In this document: piece after piece, positions 8,227 through 16,206 of the stretch
Layout: each line of letters begins with the position of its first letter
Numbering within the stretch: the first letter of the stretch is position 1
DNA from: Paraphotobacterium marinum
GTDB taxonomy: Bacteria; Pseudomonadota; Gammaproteobacteria; Enterobacterales; Vibrionaceae
Assembly: GCF_002216855.1 (NCBI RefSeq)
Contig: NZ_CP022356.1
Coordinates: forward strand, 806,001 to 870,000
Reading direction: 5' to 3'
Length of the DNA: 64,000 nucleotides
Notes under the pieces: generated by a model
What the model was told of the DNA's origin: nothing
Seen by the model: only the letters and a program-made list of their open reading frames with translations
The model's database searches: none
Translations under genes and position numbers: made by a program

Positions 8227-9127
8227 AAACTTTTTGATAAAGCCACTCAACTAGCTCTAAGGTTTTTTTCTGTCTATTTTCTGTATCCATAATTAAATAA
8301 TAATGATAATCAGGGACAATTTTTTTTGTATTTAAATTAATTAACAAACCATTTTTTAACTCATCAATTACAAAAGCTTTATGTGTTACAAAAATGCCAA
8401 GACCCGCAATGGCTGCTTGGATAGCTTGTAAGGAGGTTTGAAAAAGAATATTATTATCTTCAGGAGTTTCTAGTAACTCCATATTTGCGCTCCAAAATGC
8501 CCAGTCGTCTTCCCTGAAAGGTACATCAACAACAATCTTCGGATATTTGTTCAATATATTCTGTAAATTATTGTGCTGAGCAACCGATGGAGCACAAACT
8601 AAAATTAATTCATCTTCAAAAAATAGCTTTGAATTAACTTGCTCAAAATCTTCTTTTTTGCCATATAAAATACTTATATCAGAATTCAATATAACTTCTT
8701 TTGAAGATGGTTTAGATGTGTCACCAGCAGTATAATAATCATGCATTGGAGTCGTAATCTTAATATTTAAATCTGGAAATGCTTGCTTCATCTCAGGGAA
8801 AATGGGTATTAACCATTTAATTGCCAGAGACGATATACACTGAATATTAATTTCATTAATTTTTTTTAATTCAAATTTGGTTGCTTCTTCTAAAATCCTA
8901 ATAGACTCCCTTGCTTTAAGGTAAAATCGTTCTCCAAACTCTGTCAAAGAAATAACCTTATTTTCTCTATTGAACAATTTTTTATCAAAAAAGGATTCCA
9001 ATTGCTTTATGTTTTGACTAACAGCGGAATGCGTAACAAATAATTTGTCAGCCGCTTTTGAAAAACTTAAGTTTTCAGCAACCTCAACAAAAACTGGAAT
9101 AGCTTTTAAGGGAGGAAGTTTTTTCAT
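8225..9127 (-). CDS. LysR family transcriptional regulator (GcvA-like)
   Basis: A LysR-type regulator of 300 residues. The N-terminal winged helix-turn-helix shows LPPLKAIPVFVEVAENLSF followed by SKAADKLFVTHSAVSQNIKQ, the pattern of the GcvA subgroup. The rest is the co-inducer-binding domain. I start at the ATG at 9127, ten bases after an AAAAGG site, rather than at an upstream TTG. It is divergent from panB with 91 bases between the starts, so it may regulate panB or itself, though pantothenate genes are not known as typical targets. Family assignment is firm; the target is inferred from position only. Confidence 0.88.
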   Translation of the reverse strand: MKKLPPLKAIPVFVEVAENLSFSKAADKLFVTHSAVSQNIKQLESFFDKKLFNRENKVISLTEFGERFYLKARESIRILEEATKFELKKINEINIQCISSLAIKWLIPIFPEMKQAFPDLNIKITTPMHDYYTAGDTSKPSSKEVILNSDISILYGKKEDFEQVNSKLFFEDELILVCAPSVAQHNNLQNILNKYPKIVVDVPFREDDWAFWSANMELLETPEDNNILFQTSLQAIQAAIAGLGIFVTHKAFVIDELKNGLLINLNTKKIVPDYHYYLIMDTENRQKKTLELVEWLYQKV

Positions 9128-9217
9128 ACTTATCAATCCTTTTTTAGGGACTAGTAATTAATTTAAGAAAGATATAAATTAAAATTATATTATAATAAAT
9201 TTATATTAAAGCCTATT

Positions 9218-10009
9218 ATGAAAGCTCAAAGTATTACTAACTTTATAAAATTTAAACAAAATAATCAAAAGTTTGCTACGGTTACCTGTTATGATTCAAG
9301 TTTTAGTCAAATTATAGAACAAGCTGAAATTCCACTTATACTTATAGGTGATTCATTAGGTATGGTCGTACAAGGCAAATCAAATACTCTTTCCGTCACA
9401 GTCGATGACATTAGTTATCATACAAAATGTGTTGCAGCTACTAATCACAAATCACTTTTAATGGCTGATATGCCGTTTATGTCATATCAAAACCCCAAAG
9501 ATGCCTGTTTCAATGCTGCAAAACTTATTCAATCCGGCGCACATATGGTTAAATTAGAAGGGGGTATATGGCTGAAAGATACTATATCTATGCTAACAGA
9601 AAGAGCTATTCCTGTTTGTGCTCATATTGGATTAACACCACAGTCAGTAAATATATTTGGTGGTTTCAAAATACAAGGTAAAACAAATGAAGATGCTGAT
9701 AGAATAATTAATGAAGCACTGACACTTCAAAATGCAGGCGCCCAACTATTAGTCATTGAGTGTGTTCCAGAAAATTTAGCGACCGAAGTAACTAAATTAC
9801 TTGATATACCAGTTATTGGAATTGGTGCAGGCAAAAATACAGATGGACAAATTTTAGTGCTACATGATATTTTAGGTATCAGCTCAGGTTATATACCTAA
9901 ATTTGCTCAAAACTTCCTAGAAAGGGAAAACTCTATTCTTGATGCCTTAAAAAGCTATAAAAAGTCAGTTGAGCTTGGTCTCTTCCCTTCTAAAGAGCAT
10001 ATTTTCTAA
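9218..10009 (+). CDS. panB: 3-methyl-2-oxobutanoate hydroxymethyltransferase
   Basis: PanB makes ketopantoate from 3-methyl-2-oxobutanoate and methylene-tetrahydrofolate in the pathway to pantothenate and CoA. The 263-residue length is standard. Recognisable blocks are VTCYDSSFSQIIEQA, LIGDSLGMVVQG with the metal-binding Asp, MADMPFMSY, VKLEGG, AHIGLTPQ, and IGIGAGKNTDGQILVLHD. It stands alone: no panC, panD or panE is within the window. An AT-rich leader with several TATAAT-like words separates it from the divergent LysR gene. Confidence 0.96.
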   Translation: MKAQSITNFIKFKQNNQKFATVTCYDSSFSQIIEQAEIPLILIGDSLGMVVQGKSNTLSVTVDDISYHTKCVAATNHKSLLMADMPFMSYQNPKDACFNAAKLIQSGAHMVKLEGGIWLKDTISMLTERAIPVCAHIGLTPQSVNIFGGFKIQGKTNEDADRIINEALTLQNAGAQLLVIECVPENLATEVTKLLDIPVIGIGAGKNTDGQILVLHDILGISSGYIPKFAQNFLERENSILDALKSYKKSVELGLFPSKEHIF

Positions 10010-10080
10010 TAATATACAAAAGATGGTTTATCGATTCTTCATATCAAACAATAAGTTGAGTCATTGAAATTTGACTCAAA

Positions 10081-10686
10081 TTATATATTGAATTGGTGCT
10101 GTACATCCTTGTCTTCTAAAGATTGAGGATAATACTTTTCCATTACATAATGCATAAACCCCATTAAAGGATGCCCAATAATGTATGCCTCTAATAAACC
10201 AACAATTGTTTTATGAATATTCTGAATTTCATGTGCATTTGGAAAATCATAGTACCAAAATAAAAGCCAGGCCACACCTGTAACGCAGACCAGAACAATT
10301 GAAAGAAGACCTAACCCCTGAACTATCGCAGCGAGGCCTTTTGGTTTTGCATTTGGTAATTTCAAAGACATCATGGTTAACAAATCTTTTTTTAAATTTT
10401 GAAAATCCATCCAGATGTACGGGTAATAATATTTTAGTCCCCTTTTCTTAAATGATAGAAAAACCAAAAATAAAGCTAATACTGATGTCAATATACCAAC
10501 TATGATATGAATAATTGTACCAATATTAAAAGACATCAATACATATTTAACATGCATAAAGTTACTGTCCAAGATTTGTAACAACACGCATCCAGCTAAA
10601 GTTATATGCACCCATCTAAATATAAAATTCTGTTGTTCACTTATATAATTCCAAAAACCAAACAAGGTATTACTCAAAAATTTCAT
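10081..10686 (-). CDS. Cytochrome b561-type membrane protein
   Basis: A 201-residue integral membrane protein with four hydrophobic helices. Histidines are placed as in di-haem b-type cytochromes (RWVHITLAG in helix 1, IIHIIVG in helix 2, IHKTIVG and GHPLMGFMHY in the last part). It resembles the cytochrome b561 / Ni-Fe hydrogenase b-type family, which passes electrons between quinone and a partner protein. It lies 32 bases after the ArnC-like glycosyltransferase gene and may be at the end of that operon. The electron donor and acceptor are not evident. Confidence 0.75.
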   Translation of the reverse strand: MKFLSNTLFGFWNYISEQQNFIFRWVHITLAGCVLLQILDSNFMHVKYVLMSFNIGTIIHIIVGILTSVLALFLVFLSFKKRGLKYYYPYIWMDFQNLKKDLLTMMSLKLPNAKPKGLAAIVQGLGLLSIVLVCVTGVAWLLFWYYDFPNAHEIQNIHKTIVGLLEAYIIGHPLMGFMHYVMEKYYPQSLEDKDVQHQFNI

Positions 10687-10718
10687 AAAAACAACACTCC
10701 AATATCAATGATCTTACT

Positions 10719-11639
10719 TCAATATTTTTTTATTATAAAGCGAGGTCTTTTTCGAACTTCTTCATAAATTCGTCCAATATATTCACCTACAATTCCCAGC
10801 CCCATCAGAACTATACCAATGAAAAAGAATGTTAATGCAAATAGTGTGAAAACACCTTCTGCATCAGGACCATGCATAAAACGTTGTATTATAAGATACA
10901 AAAATAAAATAAAACTTATAGTTGATACAGCCAATCCGAGCATAGTAAAAAACTCTAGAGGAGCTTTTGAAAAGTTTGCAAAAAAATCAAAATTATATCT
11001 TATTAGCTTATATAAATTATAACTTGATGTACCCTCTTCTCTTGCTGCATGACGGACATCAATATCTGTTGGATTCGCAGCAAAACTATGAGCCAAAGCA
11101 GGTAAAAACGTCGAGTTCTCTTCTGTAGCAATAACTTGTTTTACAATATCTTTTGTATAAGCTCGAAGCATGCACCCTTCATCAACCATATCAATGCCTG
11201 TTAATTTTAGTCTTAGAGAGTTATGTAGTTTTGAAACAAGAAGTCTCCATTTTTTATCTTGGCGATTAACTCGAACACCACCGACAACATCATGACCTTG
11301 CTCCACTTGATCGATTAAAAGACCTATATCTTCAGGATAATTCTGAAGATCAGCATCCATCGTTACAACAATCTCACCAGATGACTGTTCAAATCCTGCC
11401 ATTATAGCCATATGTTGACCATAATTTTTATTAAAATCAATAATAACTGTTTTATCCGGATATTTTGAATGCACTTTAGTTAGTATTTCCAATGATTTAT
11501 CTTTACTGCCATCATTTATAAAGATAACTTCATAGGTGCTTTTAAGTTCATCCATTGCAGGAAATAATCTTTGAAATAAAGATTCTAAAACTTCCTCTTC
11601 ATTATAAACAGGGATGACAACTGAAATTTGTTTATTCAT
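10719..11639 (-). CDS. Polyprenyl-phosphate glycosyltransferase (ArnC/FlmF-like, GT2)
   Basis: A 306-residue family 2 glycosyltransferase with a C-terminal membrane anchor. The catalytic domain has VVIPVYNEEEVLESLF, the MDADLQNYPED acidic motif, and KNYGQHMAIMAGFEQ; two helices lie near residues 230-290. It resembles ArnC and the Francisella FlmF proteins, which load an amino sugar onto undecaprenyl phosphate. The gene directly downstream of an ArnT/FlmK-like transferase makes this the donor-forming partner for lipid A decoration. The sugar cannot be read from sequence. Gap to the upstream gene is 27 bases. Confidence 0.85.
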   Translation of the reverse strand: MNKQISVVIPVYNEEEVLESLFQRLFPAMDELKSTYEVIFINDGSKDKSLEILTKVHSKYPDKTVIIDFNKNYGQHMAIMAGFEQSSGEIVVTMDADLQNYPEDIGLLIDQVEQGHDVVGGVRVNRQDKKWRLLVSKLHNSLRLKLTGIDMVDEGCMLRAYTKDIVKQVIATEENSTFLPALAHSFAANPTDIDVRHAAREEGTSSYNLYKLIRYNFDFFANFSKAPLEFFTMLGLAVSTISFILFLYLIIQRFMHGPDAEGVFTLFALTFFFIGIVLMGLGIVGEYIGRIYEEVRKRPRFIIKKY

Positions 11640-11666
11640 AAATTTAATATATTCCTCTATAACATA

Positions 11667-13337
11667 TTATTTATTTGTAACAAGAACCATTTTAGAGGTT
11701 GCCTTTACAAGAATTAATTTGTGTTTATTTTGATTCAAAAGGCTATCATAATCTTTTTTTCTCATAAACATGAGAACCTTTTGAGGTGAATGCCATGCAT
11801 CCCAAAGTTGTGTTTCAGTTTTTAAAGTATATTTAGCACCAGAATTTCTCATTTTTCCAGTAATTTCTAGTTCACCGGGATTATCAATGATCCATAATTT
11901 ACGATGAAGATAAAAAGATGCTCCATAAAAATAATCATGATAACCAGCAATAATTGTGCTCTCATTACTTTTCATTATACTCTGAGCGATGTTTATTAAA
12001 GGCTTTACTGTCTTTGACGATAAATATTCTGCACCAATCCATGAACAATTTACAATAATACACATTCCAAATATAATCAAACATAACAATTTTCTAATTT
12101 TTTTTCTTTTTAAATATAAAATTGAAAAAATAATGATTGGTAGAAGAATAAGTGACATCGAAAAAAACACACTTATTAAAGTGGATTGATAATACTCAAA
12201 TTTGGGAATAAGTGGAACAATTACTCCTGCAATTGCAAAAAGTATTAAGAAACTTATCGCTAATATCAAAGGGATCTTATTTGCACTAGAAATGGTGTTA
12301 TTTTGAAAATCTATTTTTAGTTTTTTGGCTATTAAAATCGATACAGGTGCTATTAATGGAAGAAAGTAACCGATCAAAACAGAATGTGAGAAGGCAAAAA
12401 ATGCAACTATAGATAAAAACCAAATAATAAGAAACTTTTCTTCAAGGTTTGTATTAAACCAGTTTTTGAAGTAATTTTTAACTAAAATTGGTAAAAAACC
12501 TAACCATGGAATGAAAATGGCAAAAACACATACAAAATATACAATAATGTTCATGCTTCTATGCTGTTCATTTGTTGTAAATCTTAAAAATTGTTGAACA
12601 ATTACATAATAATGAAAAAAGTCAGGATAGCGACTATTTACGGCAAATATCCAAATACTTGAAACAAGCAAAACCAAAATTGCACCTAGGTAAAGTCTGT
12701 AATTTTTTAAAAGAAAAAATCTACCTGTAAAGATTACCCATAATCCAATGACCATCATTGGAAAAACTAAACCGATTAGTCCTTTTGTCATCACTGCCAA
12801 AAATGAAAAAATAAATGATAATGTTAACCAAATTTTTGACTTTTTTTGACTATAAATGGATGCTAAAAAAGTTAGTAATGAACAATTAATAAAAATTGCA
12901 ACACCTATATCCAAGTTTAAATAGCGACTCATCACCAAATATAGTAATGAAGTTAAGCACAATAAAGAAGAAAGTAGTGCGATAATTCGAGAATTAAAAA
13001 TCCTTTTGATAAGTAAATACTGAAAAATGATATAACTTAGTGATAGAATAGGATTAACAAGTCTGGCAGCCCACTCATTTAACCCAAATAATTTTAAATA
13101 AACTGCCGTTAACCAATAAATAAGAGGTGGCTTTTCAAAATAAATTACGCCATCAAGGTGAGGAACAATAAACTCGTGTGTTTTGATCATTTCACGAGCA
13201 ATTTCTGCATATCGAGTTTCATCAGGAGAAAATAAAGCTGGGATTCCATAAGTTAAAATTGCAATAAAAAAAATCAAGCTTAAAAATAGCAAATCTAACC
13301 AAGTTTTGTTTTTATCACTACTTAAAAAATTAAACAT
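11667..13337 (-). CDS. Lipid A glycosyltransferase, ArnT/FlmK-like (GT83)
   Basis: A multi-spanning inner membrane transferase that would move a sugar from undecaprenyl phosphate to lipid A on the periplasmic side. The N-terminal periplasmic loop has the family signature DETRYAEIAREM and LDGVIYFEKPPLIYW, with the catalytic acidic residues. About twelve helices follow, then a soluble C-terminal domain. I start at 13337 (MFNFLSSDKN), because the longer frame from 13382 would run through a TATAAT box and response-regulator repeats at 13366-13398. About 556 residues. In Francisella the FlmK homologue adds galactosamine; in enterics ArnT adds aminoarabinose and gives polymyxin resistance. Confidence 0.88.
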   Translation of the reverse strand: MFNFLSSDKNKTWLDLLFLSLIFFIAILTYGIPALFSPDETRYAEIAREMIKTHEFIVPHLDGVIYFEKPPLIYWLTAVYLKLFGLNEWAARLVNPILSLSYIIFQYLLIKRIFNSRIIALLSSLLCLTSLLYLVMSRYLNLDIGVAIFINCSLLTFLASIYSQKKSKIWLTLSFIFSFLAVMTKGLIGLVFPMMVIGLWVIFTGRFFLLKNYRLYLGAILVLLVSSIWIFAVNSRYPDFFHYYVIVQQFLRFTTNEQHRSMNIIVYFVCVFAIFIPWLGFLPILVKNYFKNWFNTNLEEKFLIIWFLSIVAFFAFSHSVLIGYFLPLIAPVSILIAKKLKIDFQNNTISSANKIPLILAISFLILFAIAGVIVPLIPKFEYYQSTLISVFFSMSLILLPIIIFSILYLKRKKIRKLLCLIIFGMCIIVNCSWIGAEYLSSKTVKPLINIAQSIMKSNESTIIAGYHDYFYGASFYLHRKLWIIDNPGELEITGKMRNSGAKYTLKTETQLWDAWHSPQKVLMFMRKKDYDSLLNQNKHKLILVKATSKMVLVTNK

Positions 13338-13365
13338 GTCTCTTGAGATAATTATAAAAAAAATG

Positions 13366-13398
13366 ATTATATAATTGCACAAGTGACATCAAAGTGAC
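13366..13398 (-). promoter_or_regulatory. Response-regulator-type promoter of the lipid A glycosyltransferase operon
   Basis: On the minus strand two direct copies of GTCACTT lie 11 bases apart (13392-13398 and 13381-13387). A consensus TATAAT follows at 13366-13371 after nine bases. The start codon is 29 bases further on. Eleven-base direct repeats in the -35 position are what OmpR-family activators bind. The CusR-like regulator encoded just upstream is one candidate; a PhoB-like protein is another. Confidence 0.6.
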
Positions 13399-13420
13399 TT
13401 TTACATTACAATTTTGTCAT

Positions 13421-14824
13421 TTATTTTTTTAATCGTATCTCTATTTCTGTTCCCTTTCCTTCTTGACTTGTTGCATTAATTAGACCATCGTGCATATCTA
13501 TTATTGACTTAACAATAGACAGTCCAAGACCAAATCCGTTAATTTTTCTAGATCTGGACACGTCTGTTCTATAAAACCTATCGAAGATTAGGTCTAAATC
13601 TTTAGTAGGAATACCAATACCTTCATCTTTAATGAGAATGTAAGAATATTTAGCATCTTCTTTCATCAAACAAACAATATCAGAATCACTTTCTGAATAT
13701 TTGATAGCATTTGAAATTAAATTTCCGACAGCCCTTTTTAATAGCAATCTATCTGCATAAACAATACAATGTCCTTTAATATGAATATTAATTCTTTTAT
13801 CTTCGGCAACTTCATCATAGTATTCAACTAATTGTTTTAAATCCAATGAAAAATCATAAACTTGTCGTTCCAAACTATTTTGTGGAGATTCAGCTCTTGC
13901 AATAAATAATAATTTATCAATTAAAGTAGATAATCTTCTTAGCTCTTCAAGATTATTAAGTAGAGTATCATAATAATCTTGGTTATCTCTTTTTTTTGAA
14001 AGGATCACTTCATTTTGACAAACAATTGAATTAAGAGGGGTTCTTAATTCATGAGCCAAATCATTTGAACAACTTGATAAACGATGAAAAGAGTGTTCTA
14101 TTTTATCCATCATTTTATTTAATAGATCCACCGTTTGTGTTAATTCAGTTGGCCACTTTCTTTTACTAGATAAATTAATATTAAAGCTTTGAAGATCTGT
14201 ATTTTTTATCGCAAAGTTAAGATCATATATCGGTTGAAGTCCCTTTCTCGAAAATAAATTAATGAAGAAAAAAGAAATAATAAAAATAAGAATAAACGAA
14301 GTTAATAGTATCCCCTTGTATTGTTCAACTAAACCATCACTTTGGGTTATATCTATTACAGAAATAATTTCAATATTATTGGTTTTATAAAAAAATTGGT
14401 TCGTTTTGAATAAAAGAATCTTTTTATTAATTCTAAGTTTAAAAAGATTATTTTCAGAACGAATGTTATTTTTTATGGCAAAATTATCAAAATCTATACC
14501 AGGAGTTTGAATATAGTTTTTGCCGTTGAATAATATTAGAACATAAAATTTATTTGAATTGTCCTCTGCTTCAGTTATAACTTCTTGTGCAAGACTCGGT
14601 TTTAGATTTTCATCTTTCGATTTTTTGATAATATTTTTAATAGTGTTAATTTCATTTTCTAAAAAATTTTCATTTTTATCTGAAACAATCTTAACTACTG
14701 CAAAGTAACTGACACCAAATGCAAAACTTAATAACAAAATAGAATATATTATATAAGATAATAATATTCTATTTTTAAGAGAAAAAGCATCGATTTTAAA
14801 GGCACTACCTTTTTTCCAAAACAT
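13421..14824 (-). CDS. Sensor histidine kinase (CusS/QseC-like)
   Basis: A membrane histidine kinase of 467 residues. Helix 1 lies near residues 20-45 and helix 2 near 170-190, framing a periplasmic sensor domain; a HAMP-like linker follows. The phospho-acceptor is in the H-box LAHELRTPLNS near 255. The ATPase domain shows the N-box NLISNAIKYS, the G1 box KDEGIGIP and the G2 box GFGLGLSIVKSI. The ATG at 14824 is seven bases after AGGGGG. It overlaps the response regulator gene by 20 bases, so the two are translationally coupled. The partner's CusR-like sequence points to a metal or envelope signal. Confidence 0.88.
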   Translation of the reverse strand: MFWKKGSAFKIDAFSLKNRILLSYIIYSILLLSFAFGVSYFAVVKIVSDKNENFLENEINTIKNIIKKSKDENLKPSLAQEVITEAEDNSNKFYVLILFNGKNYIQTPGIDFDNFAIKNNIRSENNLFKLRINKKILLFKTNQFFYKTNNIEIISVIDITQSDGLVEQYKGILLTSFILIFIISFFFINLFSRKGLQPIYDLNFAIKNTDLQSFNINLSSKRKWPTELTQTVDLLNKMMDKIEHSFHRLSSCSNDLAHELRTPLNSIVCQNEVILSKKRDNQDYYDTLLNNLEELRRLSTLIDKLLFIARAESPQNSLERQVYDFSLDLKQLVEYYDEVAEDKRINIHIKGHCIVYADRLLLKRAVGNLISNAIKYSESDSDIVCLMKEDAKYSYILIKDEGIGIPTKDLDLIFDRFYRTDVSRSRKINGFGLGLSIVKSIIDMHDGLINATSQEGKGTEIEIRLKK

Positions 14825-15482
14825 ATCCAAACCCCCTAACAGTGTGGATTAATTTTGATTCAAATGGCGTATCTACCTTACTTCTCAAACGCTTTATAGC
14901 GACATCAACTATGTTTGTATCACTATCGAAATTAATATCCCAAACTTGCTCAGCTATCATTGTTCTAGATACAACCTTAGTTTCATTTCGTACTAAAAAT
15001 GATAAAAGTTTGAATTCTTTTGCTGTCAGATCTAATTTTATACCATCTCTATATGCTTTGAGTGATTCAAAGTCTATTTTTAAATCTGATATGTGAACGG
15101 TTTCGTTGATTTGCGAGTTTTGTGTCCCTCTTCTCATTAGAGAATTTATGCGGGCTAATAACTCTACAAAGTGGAAAGGTTTAACTAAATAATCATCTGC
15201 ACCTAGTTGAAGACCTTTCACTTTATCAAAAACTTCATCTTTAGCAGTTAAAAAAAGCACAGGTGTTTGTTTATTCTTGGAACGGAAAATTTTAATTAAA
15301 CTAAAACCATCTAAATCAGGCAAGTTAACATCCAATATAACTAACGAATATACATTGTTTTGGGCAAGATGTAGACCATCGATACCATTATGAGTGATAT
15401 CAACAACAAAATGGTGTTCCTCAAGACCTTTTTTTAAATATTGGGCTGTATTAATCTCGTCTTCAACAATTAAAATTTTCAT
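14805..15482 (-). CDS. OmpR-family response regulator (CusR/CopR-like)
   Basis: A 225-residue response regulator. The receiver domain has the acidic pair VEDE, the phosphorylation site Asp51 in VILDVNLPDLDG, the Thr in FLTAKDE and Lys101 in YLVKPF. The C-terminal winged helix ends HTVRGFGYVLEKR. The stretch VWDINFDSDTNIVDVAIKRL is close to the heavy-metal regulators CusR and CopR. It heads the unit with its kinase, and the lipid A glycosyltransferase genes follow; the iron operon ends just upstream. Targets could include either. Its own promoter region holds a duplicated 15-bp element. Confidence 0.9.
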   Translation of the reverse strand: MKILIVEDEINTAQYLKKGLEEHHFVVDITHNGIDGLHLAQNNVYSLVILDVNLPDLDGFSLIKIFRSKNKQTPVLFLTAKDEVFDKVKGLQLGADDYLVKPFHFVELLARINSLMRRGTQNSQINETVHISDLKIDFESLKAYRDGIKLDLTAKEFKLLSFLVRNETKVVSRTMIAEQVWDINFDSDTNIVDVAIKRLRSKVDTPFESKLIHTVRGFGYVLEKR

Positions 15483-15506
15483 TTTTTTTCTCTACTTCAA
15501 AAAATT

Positions 15507-15596
15507 TTATTATACATAACAAGAAAAAAAAAACATTTAAAATTGGAATTTTTAATTTGATTATTCTGTATAGGATAACTGTTATTGTACATAACA
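15507..15596 (-). promoter_or_regulatory. Duplicated promoter-like element upstream of the response regulator
   Basis: TTATTATACATAACA (15507-15521) and TTATTGTACATAACA (15582-15596) differ by one base. Read on the minus strand, each carries a -10-like word, TATAAT in the proximal copy and TACAAT in the distal copy, each preceded by TGTTATG. The distal copy sits in an imperfect hairpin (15570-15606, ATAGGAT and ATCCTAT arms). They may be tandem promoters or regulator sites. Confidence 0.4.
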
Positions 15597-15641
15597 CCTA
15601 TCCTATTTAATATTCATTATACAGATATCATTGAATAGATA

Positions 15642-16178
15642 TTAATATCCACCCGCCTTTCCACCACCGATCCATTTAAAATCACCTTTAATCGTAAATG
15701 GTTTAAAGTATGGTGCTGTTCCAGTTTCTTTATCTGTATGTCTGAAAAATCCATTCCAATCAGGTGGATCAATGTGACATATCTCATCATAATGTCCAGG
15801 ACCATCAAGTTTTATATTTCTACCATAGTGTGGTCCATCATTGGCTACCATCGGCATCATAGAAAATACAATTCTCCAATCAGAATTTCTTTTACTGATA
15901 GTACAAGCAATATTTGCATTAGGGATCCAACCGCCAGCACCAAAACCCATTTCAGAACCTTTAATTTCATGCATATCAACTTCATTATGGATGTCGAACT
16001 TTTCCATATTCATCGTTGGCATTGGAGCCATAGTTACGGGTTCAACCCATATAAGAGCTACTTCCACTTTATTTTGGTATACTTTTGGCGGAGAAATAGG
16101 ATGATCTGCATAGGCAGCTGACGTCCCAAGCGCCATAATAGCCGCAGACAAAACGGCTGGTTTGAAAAATTTTTTCAT
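15642..16178 (-). CDS. P19/FtrA-type periplasmic iron-binding protein
   Basis: A periplasmic metal-binding protein of the P19/Tpd family (PF10634), which works with FTR1-type permeases in iron uptake. The signal peptide is MKKFFKPAVLSAAIMALGTS ending AYADHP. The mature part is beta-rich, with a methionine run (MAPMPTMNMEKF) and VDMHEIKG, MGFGAGGW, GRNIKLDGPGHYDEICHIDP. The Met and His residues fit the copper and iron sites known in P19. About 154 mature residues, as expected. It is the last gene of a four-gene operon, 28 bases after the ferredoxin-like membrane protein. Confidence 0.88.
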   Translation of the reverse strand: MKKFFKPAVLSAAIMALGTSAAYADHPISPPKVYQNKVEVALIWVEPVTMAPMPTMNMEKFDIHNEVDMHEIKGSEMGFGAGGWIPNANIACTISKRNSDWRIVFSMMPMVANDGPHYGRNIKLDGPGHYDEICHIDPPDWNGFFRHTDKETGTAPYFKPFTIKGDFKWIGGGKAGGY

Positions 16179-16206
16179 TGTTCTTACCTCTTTTTTTAAA
16201 AATTAT

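Noticed and set aside
10056-10079. TTGAGTCA/TGACTCAA hairpin as terminator of panB
   Set aside because: An 8-bp stem is present but no T-run follows on either strand.
13338-13382. Longer start of the ArnT/FlmK-like gene at 13382
   Set aside because: It would place the coding region over the TATAAT box, and the added residues are not conserved-looking.
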